Positions 51,089 to 59,761 of a DNA stretch of 64,000 bases are shown in pieces. The stretch spans positions 27,211-91,210 of the forward strand of contig NZ_JARXZC010000033.1 of the NCBI RefSeq assembly GCF_029894335.1, in the 5' to 3' direction. The notes beneath the pieces are model-generated. The model ran no database searches. It was not told where the DNA came from and saw only the letters and a list, made by a program, of their open reading frames with translations. Origin of the DNA: Kitasatospora sp. MAP5-34 (lineage in GTDB: Bacteria > Actinomycetota > Actinomycetes > Streptomycetales > Streptomycetaceae). Within the stretch, counting starts at the first letter, position 1. The number at the start of each line of letters is the position of its first letter. The translations under genes were made by a program, and so were the position numbers.

Positions 51089-51943
51089 TCAGGGCTTCGT
51101 CGCCGTGTAGTACGGCCGGTTCTGCGCGGCGACGATCGGCGACTGGTACGACCACACACCGACCGGATGCACATCCTTGGTCAGCGCCAGCAGGTCCGCG
51201 CCGATGCCGGACCTGGGGTCCTCGACCGTAAGGCTGACGCGCTCGCGCCCTCGGCCGTCCAACGCATAGTGCTGATAGGCCTGGTAGACGTTCAGCGGCG
51301 CGGCCAGGGTGCGCTGCTTCGGGTCCGTGCCGTACTCGGTGAAGGGCGCGATGCTCACGGGGGCGGGGAGCAGCCCGGCGAGGTCGACCCGGAAGGAGAA
51401 GAGCGGTTTGTCGTGCTTGATGATGTCGTTGCCGTCCGGGGTGAGCGAGGCGTCCAGGCACTCGACCTTCCAGACCGCGTCCGGATCGGCGTTCGGCGAG
51501 GGCATGGTGGTCTTGAACCAGGCCGGGAACTTCGGTTCGTTGAACAGCATCTTGCCCGCCCTGATGGCGATCGGGGCATCACAGGCCACCTGGATGCGCC
51601 AGTTGCCGCGCAGTTTGGTCTGGTCCTCGCCCTGCGCGAACTGACTGTACGTCAGATCGGGCAGCAGGCTGGAGGAGGCGGTCGGGAAGGCGATGATGTT
51701 GAGCTCGATCTCCTGCGTCACGCTCGGTCCGAAGTCGAACTGGGCGAAGTACAGCTGGTAGTTGAACGAGACGCAGGCCTTTCCGTCCAGCAGGCCGGCC
51801 GAGAGGCCGGTGCCGGCGAGGTGGCCGTTGACCCGCTCGGGCGGGACGAGGTAGTCGACACCGACGTTGTGCAACGCCCCGTAGTAGAACGGCAGCCGGA
51901 AGCCCTCCGGGAGCGGGGGAAGCGGGGGTGCGATCTCGTTCAT
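51089..51943 (-). CDS. Acetoacetate-decarboxylase-fold-like protein
   Basis: A 284-residue soluble protein. The region YLVPPERVNGHLAGTGLSAGLLDGKACVSFNYQLYF near residues 31-66 has the look of the acetoacetate decarboxylase superfamily: a short aromatic start, a proline-led segment and a substrate-cavity strand. The later beta-rich part with PIAIRAGKMLFNEPKFPAWF could be the catalytic region, with Lys in RAGKML as a candidate. The match is by eye and only moderate. It is the last gene of a five-gene redox operon, 29 bp after the ferritin-like gene, so it probably acts on the same small-molecule pathway. Confidence 0.5.
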   Translation of the reverse strand: MNEIAPPLPPLPEGFRLPFYYGALHNVGVDYLVPPERVNGHLAGTGLSAGLLDGKACVSFNYQLYFAQFDFGPSVTQEIELNIIAFPTASSSLLPDLTYSQFAQGEDQTKLRGNWRIQVACDAPIAIRAGKMLFNEPKFPAWFKTTMPSPNADPDAVWKVECLDASLTPDGNDIIKHDKPLFSFRVDLAGLLPAPVSIAPFTEYGTDPKQRTLAAPLNVYQAYQHYALDGRGRERVSLTVEDPRSGIGADLLALTKDVHPVGVWSYQSPIVAAQNRPYYTATKP

Positions 51944-51972
51944 GGCGAAAGGTCTCCTCAGGTGGTGGGTGG

Positions 51973-53163
51973 TCAGGACAGAGCGGCCAGCAGGGCTGCC
52001 GCGCCGACGCCGGCGTCGAGTTCGGCCGCTGCTGCGGTCAGTTCCGCCCGGGTGATCTCGAAGGTGGCGCTGGCGTGGACGCCACGGGCGGCCTTGGCCG
52101 GGTCCGGATGCGGATTGGCGTACAACTGCCAGGCCAGGTCGCGGAGTTCAAGCATCACCGGGACGGCGGCCTGAAGCTGCTTGGGCTCGCCGTTGAAGGA
52201 CCGGTCCAGCAGCAGGAGCAGCCGGGCGTAGACCAGGTTGAACTGCTCCGCCGCAGCGCGGACTTGGCTGCCCTTCGGGTAGTCGGAGACCTTGGCCTCG
52301 GGGTCGATCCGGTAGGCCGCCGCCCAGTCGACGGGCATGGCCGGACCGGTCGGCCCGGAGGCCGGGGTGTCGAGCGGGCCGTACCGGCGCTCCTCGTAGA
52401 TCTCCATGAACCGGAAGTAGTGGGCCACTTCGCGGGCTTGACCGAAGAGCCGCTCGTCCGGGTTGTAGATGGACCCGGGGACGCCCTCGCCCTGCTCGGC
52501 GATGACCTCGATCGCCTTGAGTGCCGAAGCCAGGTCGGTCACCGGGAAGGCCATGCCGCCGGAGTTGTAGAAGTCCTCCGGGCCGATCTGGTGCGCGAGG
52601 TCTCCACTGAACAGGTCCGGATGCCGCTCGGCCAGCCGGACCAGGCCCTCTCGGATGGTGGCGTAGAACTGGCCGATGGACGTCCAGCCCCGTGGGTCCG
52701 GCTCCTCACCCGTGCCGGGCAGGTCCTCCATCCGCTCGGGCCGCTCGATCCACAGACCCGTCTTGACCGCCTCCCGCCCGAAGTTGCGCAGCGCGATCGG
52801 CACCCGCTCCCTGGCGTACGGAAGCTTGGCGGGGTAGTCCGTGACGAATTCGGGGTCGGCCACCACGGGTTTGCCGCCGACCGCGTTGAGCATGTTGGCG
52901 ACCAGGGTCATGTGGAGCATCTCCTCCATCACGACCGCGCGGAGCGCGTACCAGGCCTCCCGGTTGGCCTCGGGTCTGATGGTGTACATCGCGGTGAGGT
53001 ACGGCGGGATGGTGAGGAACTCCAGGGCCAGCGCCGCCTGGAGGAAGTGGCGGAGCTTCGGGACGGTCCTCGGGATCTCGAACGGCGGCTGCTCGAGCTC
53101 GGCGAGCGGCGCCTCGATGTCGGTGAATCCGGTGAGCCCGGTGAGCAGGTCGCGGGTAGTCAC
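51973..53163 (-). CDS. Ferritin-like protein (VioB-type iminophenylpyruvate dimer synthase domain)
   Basis: A 396-residue protein with the ferritin-like domain found in VioB, RebD and StaD. LRHFLQAALALEFLTIPPYLTAMYTI near residue 36 and RAVVMEEMLHMTLVANMLNAVGG near 76 supply the Glu and His-rich helices, and EVAHYFRFMEIYEER near 260 a further helix. In bis-indole pathways such enzymes couple oxidised amino-acid imines using haem or metal. Here it stands with two GMC oxidoreductases instead of an amino acid oxidase, so the reaction is unknown. The GTG start has GGGAGG seven bases upstream. Stand-alone family members outside pigment clusters are common and uncharacterised. Confidence 0.75.
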   Translation of the reverse strand: MTTRDLLTGLTGFTDIEAPLAELEQPPFEIPRTVPKLRHFLQAALALEFLTIPPYLTAMYTIRPEANREAWYALRAVVMEEMLHMTLVANMLNAVGGKPVVADPEFVTDYPAKLPYARERVPIALRNFGREAVKTGLWIERPERMEDLPGTGEEPDPRGWTSIGQFYATIREGLVRLAERHPDLFSGDLAHQIGPEDFYNSGGMAFPVTDLASALKAIEVIAEQGEGVPGSIYNPDERLFGQAREVAHYFRFMEIYEERRYGPLDTPASGPTGPAMPVDWAAAYRIDPEAKVSDYPKGSQVRAAAEQFNLVYARLLLLLDRSFNGEPKQLQAAVPVMLELRDLAWQLYANPHPDPAKAARGVHASATFEITRAELTAAAAELDAGVGAAALLAALS

Positions 53164-53165
53164 GG

Positions 53166-55079
53166 TCAGGCCTCCCTCGGTTGGGCGTAGCCGGGGACCG
53201 GCGTCGGTCGCAGGACGAGCGGCCGGTGCAGGTCCATCAGGTCGTGATGGATCTTCTCGACGCTGCGCAGAGCGAGCGCGGCCATCGTGAGCGAGGGGTT
53301 GGAGGTGCCGATCGAGGGCATGCTGCCGCAGCCGACCAGGTAGAGGTTGGCGTGGTCCCAGGACCGCTGCCACTGGTCGACCACGGAGTTGTGCCGGTGG
53401 TCGCCCATGACATGGGTGCCGCAGCCGTGCCCGGCGCCCTGGAAGGTGTACCCCGCGCCGTCGTACTGGAAGTAGCTGGGCGCGTCCGACGGGTAGGCGG
53501 TGCGCTCGTCGGCGCCGAGCAGCTGGAAGATCTGGTGGGAGACGTCCAGGGCCGCCCGCATGCCCTTCTTGACGTGATCGGACAGGTCGTAGTTGAGGAT
53601 GGGCCGGCAGTTGCCCAGCGCGTCGCGGTAGCGCGGGTCGATGGTGACGCGGTTGCCGGGCTGGGCATCCTGTTCCAGTTCGAACTGGAACGCGACCTGA
53701 CGGCCGATCCGGTCACCGAGGCGCTCGCGCAACTGGTTGCCGTACACGGCCTTCCCGCGCGGCTTGAACGGGGAGTCGGGAATGCCCAGCAGGTCGGCGA
53801 CGTCGCTGCCGGGCGAGCCGGCGGCCCAGGTCCAGCCCCAGTTCGCGATCACCAGCCGCCAGGGGGCGTGCTTCTTCCGACTGTCGCCCATCCGGAACTT
53901 CTCGAAGCCCGAGGTGGAGCCCGGTCCTCGGAAGGGGCCGATCTGGCCCGGCATCAGGCCCCAGGTCAGCATCACCGGATGGTCCATCAGGTTGCGCCCG
54001 ACCTGGTCGCTGCTGTTGGCGACCTCGGAGGCGAGCAGCAGCCGGGCGGTCTCGATCGCGTGGGCGGCCACCACCACGATGTCGGCCTCGACGGTGTGCG
54101 TGGTGGCGACCGGCGTGCCCGGGTCGTCGTACGCCTGGTACTCGACGCCGGTGATCCGGCCGTTGTCGGCGACCAGCACCCGGCTCACCACGGCGCGGTC
54201 GACCAGGGTGACCTTCCTGTTCCACCGCTCCTGGGTCTTCAGCGGGTTGTACTTCGCCTGGACCGGGCAGATCGGCGTGCAGGAGGAGTTGCCGACGCAG
54301 CGTTCACCGTAGTTGGGCAGCCCGGCGGCGCTCTCCGGCCGGAAGCCGCGACCGCCGTCGTACGCCTGGTTGGGGGTGGAGTTGCGTCCGTGCGGGGTGT
54401 TGACGACCTGGAGCTCCACCTGCTGCTGGGTGTAGCGGTCGAGGACGCTCTTTCCGTCCAACTCGCGGGCCAGCACCCGGTCGAGGTAGCTGCTGGGGAT
54501 CTCGTGCATCGGGAAGACGTAGCCCTCGGGGAACGGCAGCCCGATGGCCTCGGCCTGTTCGGCGGTGTCGCCCGCGACGCCGATCTCGCGTTCGGCCTCG
54601 CAGTAGTAGTGCTGGAGGTCGTCGTAGCCGATCGGCCAGTCGCGGCCGTAACCGAACTCCGTCCTGACCTTGAAGTCCTGCGGGAGCATCCGTGGCGTCA
54701 GGCCGAGCCAGTGCATGCCCGTGCCGCCGTCGGCCCGCAGGTAGTCGGTGCCGTACGGCAGCGGGCCGTCCTGGACGAGGTAGCCGACGGACCGGTAGCC
54801 ATGGCCGTCCTTGGCCGGCAGGGTGTCCAGGACGGATGGCGAGGGCGCGGCGGTGTTGGCGCGGTAGGGGGCGTTCGGCACCTTGATCAGCGAGGAGTAG
54901 AAGGTGTTCATCGCGTCGAGGTGGCCGGGCCAGGTGTTGAGCGTCTTGGTACCGGCTTCCAGGACCAGGACGCGCCAGCCCTGGTCGCCGAGCCGCTTGG
55001 CGACCAGCGTGCCGGCCATCCCGGCGCCGACCACGATCACGTCGTAGCGGTGGCCGTCGACCTCACGTGCACGGGTCAT
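53166..55079 (-). CDS. GMC-family FAD oxidoreductase 2
   Basis: A 637-residue flavoprotein. The FAD motif DVIVVGAGMAGTLVAKRL is near residue 15 and GGTGMHWLGLTPRM near 120. A four-cysteine segment (CVGNSSCTPICPVQAKYNP) near 285 is as in pyranose-oxidase/gluconate-dehydrogenase-type GMC enzymes. GAGHGCGTHVMGD near 558 and SIGTSNPSLTMAALA near 600 close the C terminus with the catalytic His/Asn region. The start overlaps the small-subunit gene by 4 bp. The pairing with a small subunit suggests a flavoprotein dehydrogenase of polyols or sugars. Its longer length and cysteine cluster distinguish it from the other GMC protein of the operon. Confidence 0.87.
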   Translation of the reverse strand: MTRAREVDGHRYDVIVVGAGMAGTLVAKRLGDQGWRVLVLEAGTKTLNTWPGHLDAMNTFYSSLIKVPNAPYRANTAAPSPSVLDTLPAKDGHGYRSVGYLVQDGPLPYGTDYLRADGGTGMHWLGLTPRMLPQDFKVRTEFGYGRDWPIGYDDLQHYYCEAEREIGVAGDTAEQAEAIGLPFPEGYVFPMHEIPSSYLDRVLARELDGKSVLDRYTQQQVELQVVNTPHGRNSTPNQAYDGGRGFRPESAAGLPNYGERCVGNSSCTPICPVQAKYNPLKTQERWNRKVTLVDRAVVSRVLVADNGRITGVEYQAYDDPGTPVATTHTVEADIVVVAAHAIETARLLLASEVANSSDQVGRNLMDHPVMLTWGLMPGQIGPFRGPGSTSGFEKFRMGDSRKKHAPWRLVIANWGWTWAAGSPGSDVADLLGIPDSPFKPRGKAVYGNQLRERLGDRIGRQVAFQFELEQDAQPGNRVTIDPRYRDALGNCRPILNYDLSDHVKKGMRAALDVSHQIFQLLGADERTAYPSDAPSYFQYDGAGYTFQGAGHGCGTHVMGDHRHNSVVDQWQRSWDHANLYLVGCGSMPSIGTSNPSLTMAALALRSVEKIHHDLMDLHRPLVLRPTPVPGYAQPREA

Positions 55080-55627
55080 CGTCCGTCTCCTGCCTGCCGG
55101 CGGTGCCGGCCCGGTGGTGGGAGCTCCGGTGCGCCCGGCGGTGGGGCCGCCCAGGTGCCGAAGCCGGGTGCCTTGGCACCCTGCGGGTGGCCGTGGAAGG
55201 CCGACCACACCAGGCCCTGGACGTACGCCTCGGGCGAGGCCGTGAACCCGGTGTTGGCGACCTGGCGGCGCAGCTCCGCGTGGACGGTCGCCGAGAGCGG
55301 CGGCCACACCCCCAGGTACCAGAGGTGGGCGATGGCCCGGGCGAGGTCCTGGGCCACCTCCCCCTGGAGCTTCTCGGGGTCGAGCCCGGCCTGCTCCAGG
55401 GCCGTCTCGAAGTCGTGGTACGGCTGGTCGCCGATCTGGTCGAGGACGGTGCGCAGGTAGAACCGGGCCATCCCGGTGCCGTGGAGGTCGAAGGCGTCAA
55501 AGCCGGTGAGCGCGACGGACAGCTCGACGAAGCGCTCGACGTCGCGGTCGGGCAGGGCGGGCGGCGGCGCCTCGGGCATCGCTGCGCTCGCCAGCGCGGT
55601 GGGGGTCAGCGGGACTCCGGTGGTCAT
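55076..55627 (-). CDS. Small subunit of sugar/polyol dehydrogenase (FAD-SLDH-like)
   Basis: A 183-residue helical protein with FVELSVALTGFDAFDLHGTGMARFYL near residue 32 and LARAIAHLWYLGVWPPL near 100. This matches by eye the small subunit of FAD-dependent sorbitol/gluconate dehydrogenases. A Pro/Gly-rich tail ends the protein. It lies between two GMC genes and overlaps both by 4 bp, so it is translated with them and probably assembles with one or both. Small subunits of this type often carry a Tat signal; none is seen here, so the complex may be cytoplasmic. Confidence 0.62.
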   Translation of the reverse strand: MTTGVPLTPTALASAAMPEAPPPALPDRDVERFVELSVALTGFDAFDLHGTGMARFYLRTVLDQIGDQPYHDFETALEQAGLDPEKLQGEVAQDLARAIAHLWYLGVWPPLSATVHAELRRQVANTGFTASPEAYVQGLVWSAFHGHPQGAKAPGFGTWAAPPPGAPELPPPGRHRRQAGDGR

Positions 55628-57309
55628 CGGGCGGCCTCCTTCGGCAGGCGGTCGGCCAGCCACAGCCCGAGGGCGACGGCGGTCAGAGTCGGATTCCACG
55701 AGCCGCTGCTGGGGAAGATCGCCGCACCCGCGACGTGCACCCCTTGGACGCCGTGCGGGCGGCCGAGGTGGTCGGTGACCGAGTCCTCCGGGCCCTCCCC
55801 CATCCAGAGCGTTCCGGACTCGTGGACCAGCAGTTTCTTCTCGCGGCCGGGCGGGATGCGGTCGGTCCATTTCTGCTGGTCGGCGTCCCAGTACTGCGGG
55901 GTGTGCCCACGGGCGAGCAGGCCGACCAGGGCCCGGGCGGACTCGTCCATGGCCTCGGCCAGCGCCTTGTCGGCCTTGTTCGGGTCGATCCTGACCTGGG
56001 GGACGCCCTCGGGGTTGACGCTGACGTGGGAGGCGGCGTGCACGGACCGTTCGCCGCGCCACTCGCCGAGGCAGTGCACCAGGAAACCGACGTGGTCCGG
56101 CGTGCTGAGCTGGGCCAGGAAGTCCTGGTCGAAGGAGTCGGGGATCAGCCGGTACAGGTCGGCGACGGAGTCGTCGGGGCGCGGGTTGGACGCGCCCATG
56201 AGGTGGATGTGGAAGTCGCGGGTGTCGGCCGGGGAGCCGTTCGGACGGTGGGTGCCTTCCAGGTAGGTGCAGGAGATCTGCAGCCGGTCGGGCAGGTCGC
56301 GGTAGGCGTCGCGGGGCACCCGCATGGTGAACCAGTCGGCGACGTGGCCGCCGAGGTTCTTGCCGGCCAGCTCGCTCAGCGCGTCGCCGAAGGAGTACAT
56401 CAGCAGACCGGTCGGCTCGATCACGCCGTTCGCCAGGACCAGCGGCACGCCCTTCAGGTCGTAGGCGCCCTGGGAGGTCACCAGGCCGGTCGCGACCCGT
56501 CCGCCGTCACGCCCGGCCTTGTGTTCGATGCGCTCCACCAGGCAGTCGGGGACGACCGAGAGCCGGGCCGAGCCGTTGCGGGAGGTGTAGGAGTACCGGC
56601 GGGCGTCCGCCAGGACCACCGGCGCGGGGCTGAACTTGCGGTAGCCCAGGGTGGAGCGGGTGGCCCGGGAGGCGAGCGGCTGCTCGAGGTCCCGCAGGCG
56701 CGAGTAGTCGATGAACCCGGGGAGATCGGGCAGACCGTCGAACAGCTCGCGCACCAGATGGGGGTGGAAGGTGTCGAACTCGGGCCCCATGTCGGACGGT
56801 TCGACCGAGCCGAGGAACTCGTGGGCGGGCCGCCAGTAGGGCCGGAGCGCGTCGAACACGTCCTGCGGCCAGTCGGGCATCTGCTCACGGGTGGGCTGCG
56901 GGATCCAGGTGCTCCAGAACAGTGCGCGCCCGCCGACGTACGGGATCTGCGGCGCCAGCCCGTACCCGTCCTTGGGGACGATGTCCCACGGGGTGGCCAC
57001 CGCCCGGTTCATCAGTGGCTGGTAGACCGGATCGATGTTCTGGACGTGCTCCGGCAGCAGGAAGGGGCCCTTCTCCAGCAGCAGCACCCGGAAGCCGCGC
57101 TCCAGCAGCCGGTGAACCACAGTGCTGCCGACGGCGCCCGCGCCGACCACCACAGCGTCGTACTGCTTACCACGGCACTGGTCGAGGGTGGTGAAGTACT
57201 CCTGCGCGATCGGGCCGGCGAGCTCGCTCGGTGGCGCCCCCGGGGGCTGAACGATCGTCGCCTCCAGGTCGAGCAGAGTCCGCCCGAGGGCCTTGCCGGT
57301 GTCTGTCAT
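55624..57309 (-). CDS. GMC-family FAD oxidoreductase 1
   Basis: A 561-residue GMC oxidoreductase, first gene of the operon. An N-terminal extension of about 50 residues precedes the FAD motif DAVVVGAGAVGSTVVHRLL near 53. PYVGGRALFWSTWIPQP near 125 is the flavin-attachment-like loop. LLVHESGTLWMGE near 485 and SSGSWNPTLTAVALGL near 530 include the catalytic His and Asn. It would oxidise an alcohol or sugar using FAD. Sequence differences from the second GMC enzyme are large, so the two are not a recent duplication. The ATG is favoured over an upstream frame extension because of GAGGTGG before it. Confidence 0.87.
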   Translation of the reverse strand: MTDTGKALGRTLLDLEATIVQPPGAPPSELAGPIAQEYFTTLDQCRGKQYDAVVVGAGAVGSTVVHRLLERGFRVLLLEKGPFLLPEHVQNIDPVYQPLMNRAVATPWDIVPKDGYGLAPQIPYVGGRALFWSTWIPQPTREQMPDWPQDVFDALRPYWRPAHEFLGSVEPSDMGPEFDTFHPHLVRELFDGLPDLPGFIDYSRLRDLEQPLASRATRSTLGYRKFSPAPVVLADARRYSYTSRNGSARLSVVPDCLVERIEHKAGRDGGRVATGLVTSQGAYDLKGVPLVLANGVIEPTGLLMYSFGDALSELAGKNLGGHVADWFTMRVPRDAYRDLPDRLQISCTYLEGTHRPNGSPADTRDFHIHLMGASNPRPDDSVADLYRLIPDSFDQDFLAQLSTPDHVGFLVHCLGEWRGERSVHAASHVSVNPEGVPQVRIDPNKADKALAEAMDESARALVGLLARGHTPQYWDADQQKWTDRIPPGREKKLLVHESGTLWMGEGPEDSVTDHLGRPHGVQGVHVAGAAIFPSSGSWNPTLTAVALGLWLADRLPKEAAR

Positions 57310-57433
57310 CCACTGCCACCTCACACTCGTGCCTGATCGCTCGCGATCTGAGATTCGCATACGAATGGCCACCCGGCGGGGGCGACGGGACCCACGGCAA
57401 GGGGTGGTTCACCCGGACGGCGCCACGCGATGC

Positions 57434-57486
57434 GCGAGGTGCGAGGTGCGAGGTGCGAGGCGCGAGGCGCGAGGCGCGAGGCGCGA
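57434..57486. repeat. 7-bp tandem repeat GCGAGGY x 7.5
   Basis: Three GCGAGGT units are followed by four GCGAGGC units and a partial GCGA. The T-to-C switch half way shows the array grew in two bursts of slippage. It lies about 125 bp upstream of the first GMC start and could alter its expression if copy number changes. Confidence 0.9.
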
Positions 57487-57722
57487 TTGCTGTGTGACGG
57501 CCTGGAAACCGCCGGCCTGGAGGTGCTGCGGCCGAAATGCCGCCCTCCCTGCATCCGGCGTTCAGATCGTCGCTGAAGCCTTCGAAGGCGGCCTGGACAG
57601 TATCGGCGAGCAGCGGTTCGGACGGGTGGTTCGCCAGGTCGGCATGCAGAGCTCGGCACCTGATCAGCTGTGCCGGCGCGGCGGTGTGAACCTCACCGGC
57701 GCCGCTTCACCGCAGGGCTCAA

Positions 57723-57866
57723 CTACCTTGCCTGGCAGGCTCGGTGGGCGGCAATCAGGTCGCGGCACCAGGCGTACGACGCCTTCGGGGTGCGCCGCTG
57801 GGTCTCGGAGTCGACGTGGACCAGGCCGAAGCGCTGGCTGAAGCCCTCAGCCGGTCGAACACCCTG
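57723..57866 (-). pseudogene. Decayed beta-glucosidase (GH1) C-terminal tail B
   Basis: The minus strand encodes PAEGFSQRFGLVHVDSETQ, then RRTPKASYAWCRDLIAAHR and a stop. This is the well-conserved end of GH1 beta-glucosidases, about 45 codons long. The preceding NFEW motif is frameshifted and nothing upstream resembles the enzyme. It is the best preserved of three such tails in the window. Confidence 0.75.
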
Positions 57867-58164
57867 TCATCCTACCTAGGAGTCGATTCTCCAACATCAA
57901 TCACTCTACCTGTTAGCACAGTTGGGGCCGACGAAGGCCATCGCATCTCGGTCCCGGAGTGGCCTCGGGCTCTGACTGAAGGCACCGCGGTCTCTGCCGC
58001 TCGCCGCCTGGATCCGCACGAGGCGCTACGACAGGCCGCCGGCCAGGGTTGGGCACTCGCGACCTGAACGGCAAGTCGTTCGGATGCGACCGCCGTACCG
58101 AGACCACCACGAGCGTGACGGGGCGGACGCGGGCCGGCCAGGGGGTGGTGTGCTGGGTCCGGGC

Positions 58165-58761
58165 TCAGCGGGTGATCGAGATCGCGAAGGGGACGAATCC
58201 GCTGGAGCGGATCACGTGGGGTACGAACAGGATCGCAGCCTCCGTGGCGCGGGCGGTCCGGATCCCGCCGAGGTCGGTGATCCACTCCTTGCGCCAGCCG
58301 AGGTCGGTGAGGAGTTCGCGGACGGTCTGCTTGGCCCTGGGGTCCTCGCCGGAGACGAACACCGTGGGCGTCTGGGTGAGCGTGGCCGGCGCGGTCATCA
58401 CCGGGAAGAGCATGGTGTTGAGCGTCTTGACGACGTGTGTTTCGGGGAGCGCTTCCTGGAGTTGCTCGGCGAGGCTCGAGCCGGGGTAGATCAGGTCGGC
58501 GGGCAGTCCGTCCGGTCCGTCGACGGTGGCGTTGGAGACGTCGACGAGGATCTTGTCGCGCAGTTCGTCGCGCAGGGCGGCGAGCCGGTCCAGGGAGCCG
58601 GCGCCCGGGGTGGCATTGATGACGATCCGGGCTGTTCGGGCGGCGTCGGCGGCGGCGCCCGGCGCGCGGTCCGCCACGGTCACCTCATGTCCGGCCCGGG
58701 TGAGGGCGGTGGCCAGGTTGCCGCCGACGCGGCCGTTTCCGAGAACGGCGATCGTGGTCAT
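58165..58761 (-). CDS. NADP/F420-type oxidoreductase (Rossmann)
   Basis: A 198-residue protein of the NADPH-dependent F420 reductase / ketopantoate-reductase-like Rossmann family. The dinucleotide motif VLGNGRVGGNLATAL is at residues 6-20, NATPGAGS near 49, and KTLNTMLFPVM near 110 is typical of the F420-reductase-like subfamily. The first glycine of the usual GxGxxG is Gly-Asn-Gly, which is acceptable. It lies 41 bp after an inositol-phosphatase-like gene in the same direction, probably one operon. The electron acceptor is not predictable. Confidence 0.8.
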   Translation of the reverse strand: MTTIAVLGNGRVGGNLATALTRAGHEVTVADRAPGAAADAARTARIVINATPGAGSLDRLAALRDELRDKILVDVSNATVDGPDGLPADLIYPGSSLAEQLQEALPETHVVKTLNTMLFPVMTAPATLTQTPTVFVSGEDPRAKQTVRELLTDLGWRKEWITDLGGIRTARATEAAILFVPHVIRSSGFVPFAISITR

Positions 58762-58802
58762 GATGATCTGGTCCTTCCGTGTGTGCGGGTTGTGGTGCAG
58801 AG

Positions 58803-59621
58803 TCAGCGTGAAAGCGTGGCGACGGCCTCGGCGTGGACGCCGGGCGCGGCGGCCAGGAAGCTTTCGCTCTGCGGGGTCCAGGGGCGGCCCTTGGCGTCGG
58901 AGATCCGTCCGCCGGCCTCGGTGACGAGGAGCGCGCCGGGCAGCAGGTCCGCTCGGGCGCCGGCGAACTGCCAGAAGGCGTCGAGCCGGCCAGCGGCCAC
59001 GTTCAGCAGGTGCAGGGTCGCGGGTACGGCGACGCGGACGACGAGCGCGTCGAAGAGCATCGCGGTGATCGAGGAGCCGACGCGCCGCACGACCTTCTCG
59101 TCCTCATCCGGCCGGGCCTGGCTGGTGGCCACGATGCTCAGGCCGAGGTCCGCGGTCCGGGAGACGTTCAGCGGCCGGCCGTCGAGGTGGGCGCCCGCGC
59201 CGGTGAGCGCGGTGTAGGTCTCGCCGGTCAACGGCAGGTGGACCACGGTGAGGACCGGCTGGTTGTCGCGCACGAGGGTGGCGGTCACCGCCCACTCCGG
59301 CAGGGCGTGCAGGTGGTTGACGTTGCCTTCGGCCGGATCCACGACCCACCACTCGCCGGGCGGCAGCGCCCCGCCGTCCAGCTCGTCCTCCACCCAGCCG
59401 GCGTCCGGGCGCAGGCTCGTGAGGCGGGGACGCAGGATGCCGAGGGCCGTGTCGTCGTTGGCGGCGAGCGCGCTCATCAGGTCTTCGCGGGTCCGGTAGG
59501 GGACCACCTCGCCGTACCGCTCGCGCAGTGCCGAACCGGCCTCACGCACGGCGGCCGCGGTCCGGTCGAGCAGGCCGGCGTCGGAGCCGGTGACGTCAGT
59601 GGCCCGAAGCGTTTCGGACAT
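58803..59621 (-). CDS. Inositol-monophosphatase-like protein with altered metal motif
   Basis: A 272-residue protein of the inositol monophosphatase / CysQ fold. The usual metal-binding motif DPxDGT is here DPAEGNVNHLHALPEW, with Glu replacing the second Asp and Asn the Thr. The usual WD.AAG is WQFAGARADLLPGALLVTEAGG. The first Glu pair is kept as VEDELDG. With these changes it may have altered metal use, act on another phosphate ester, or be inactive. It is divergent from a LysR gene, the likely regulator of this two-gene operon. Confidence 0.75.
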   Translation of the reverse strand: MSETLRATDVTGSDAGLLDRTAAAVREAGSALRERYGEVVPYRTREDLMSALAANDDTALGILRPRLTSLRPDAGWVEDELDGGALPPGEWWVVDPAEGNVNHLHALPEWAVTATLVRDNQPVLTVVHLPLTGETYTALTGAGAHLDGRPLNVSRTADLGLSIVATSQARPDEDEKVVRRVGSSITAMLFDALVVRVAVPATLHLLNVAAGRLDAFWQFAGARADLLPGALLVTEAGGRISDAKGRPWTPQSESFLAAAPGVHAEAVATLSR

Positions 59622-59761
59622 GGTGGAACTCCCGTCTGAGAAAGGGGCGTTGAAGAGGATTTCGGGCCAGGACTCGCGTTCCGTCCTGCGCCCTGGTGAC
59701 GACGCTATCCACCCCCTCCATTAACATCAAATGCATGTCAAGCACGGCTGGGATTACTCCC

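Larger units (their letters stand above)
57310..58164. other. Gene-free gap with tandem repeat and GH1 remnant
   Basis: The promoter of the redox operon should lie in the first 120 bases. Then come a 7-bp tandem repeat (57,434-57,486), about 230 bases without recognisable content, the GH1 tail B, and about 280 bases (57,870-58,150) that are locally AT-richer near 57,880-57,920. No convincing gene was found, and the open frames here overlap remnants. Confidence 0.5.

Noticed and set aside
55735..57336. 533-codon plus-strand frame opposite GMC oxidoreductase 1
   Set aside because: Antisense shadow with Val/Gly/Gln-rich low-information translation, while the minus strand has complete FAD and catalytic motifs.
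57434..57486. CRISPR-like array at the 7-bp repeats
   Set aside because: The units are directly adjacent without spacers and are far too short; no cas genes are near.
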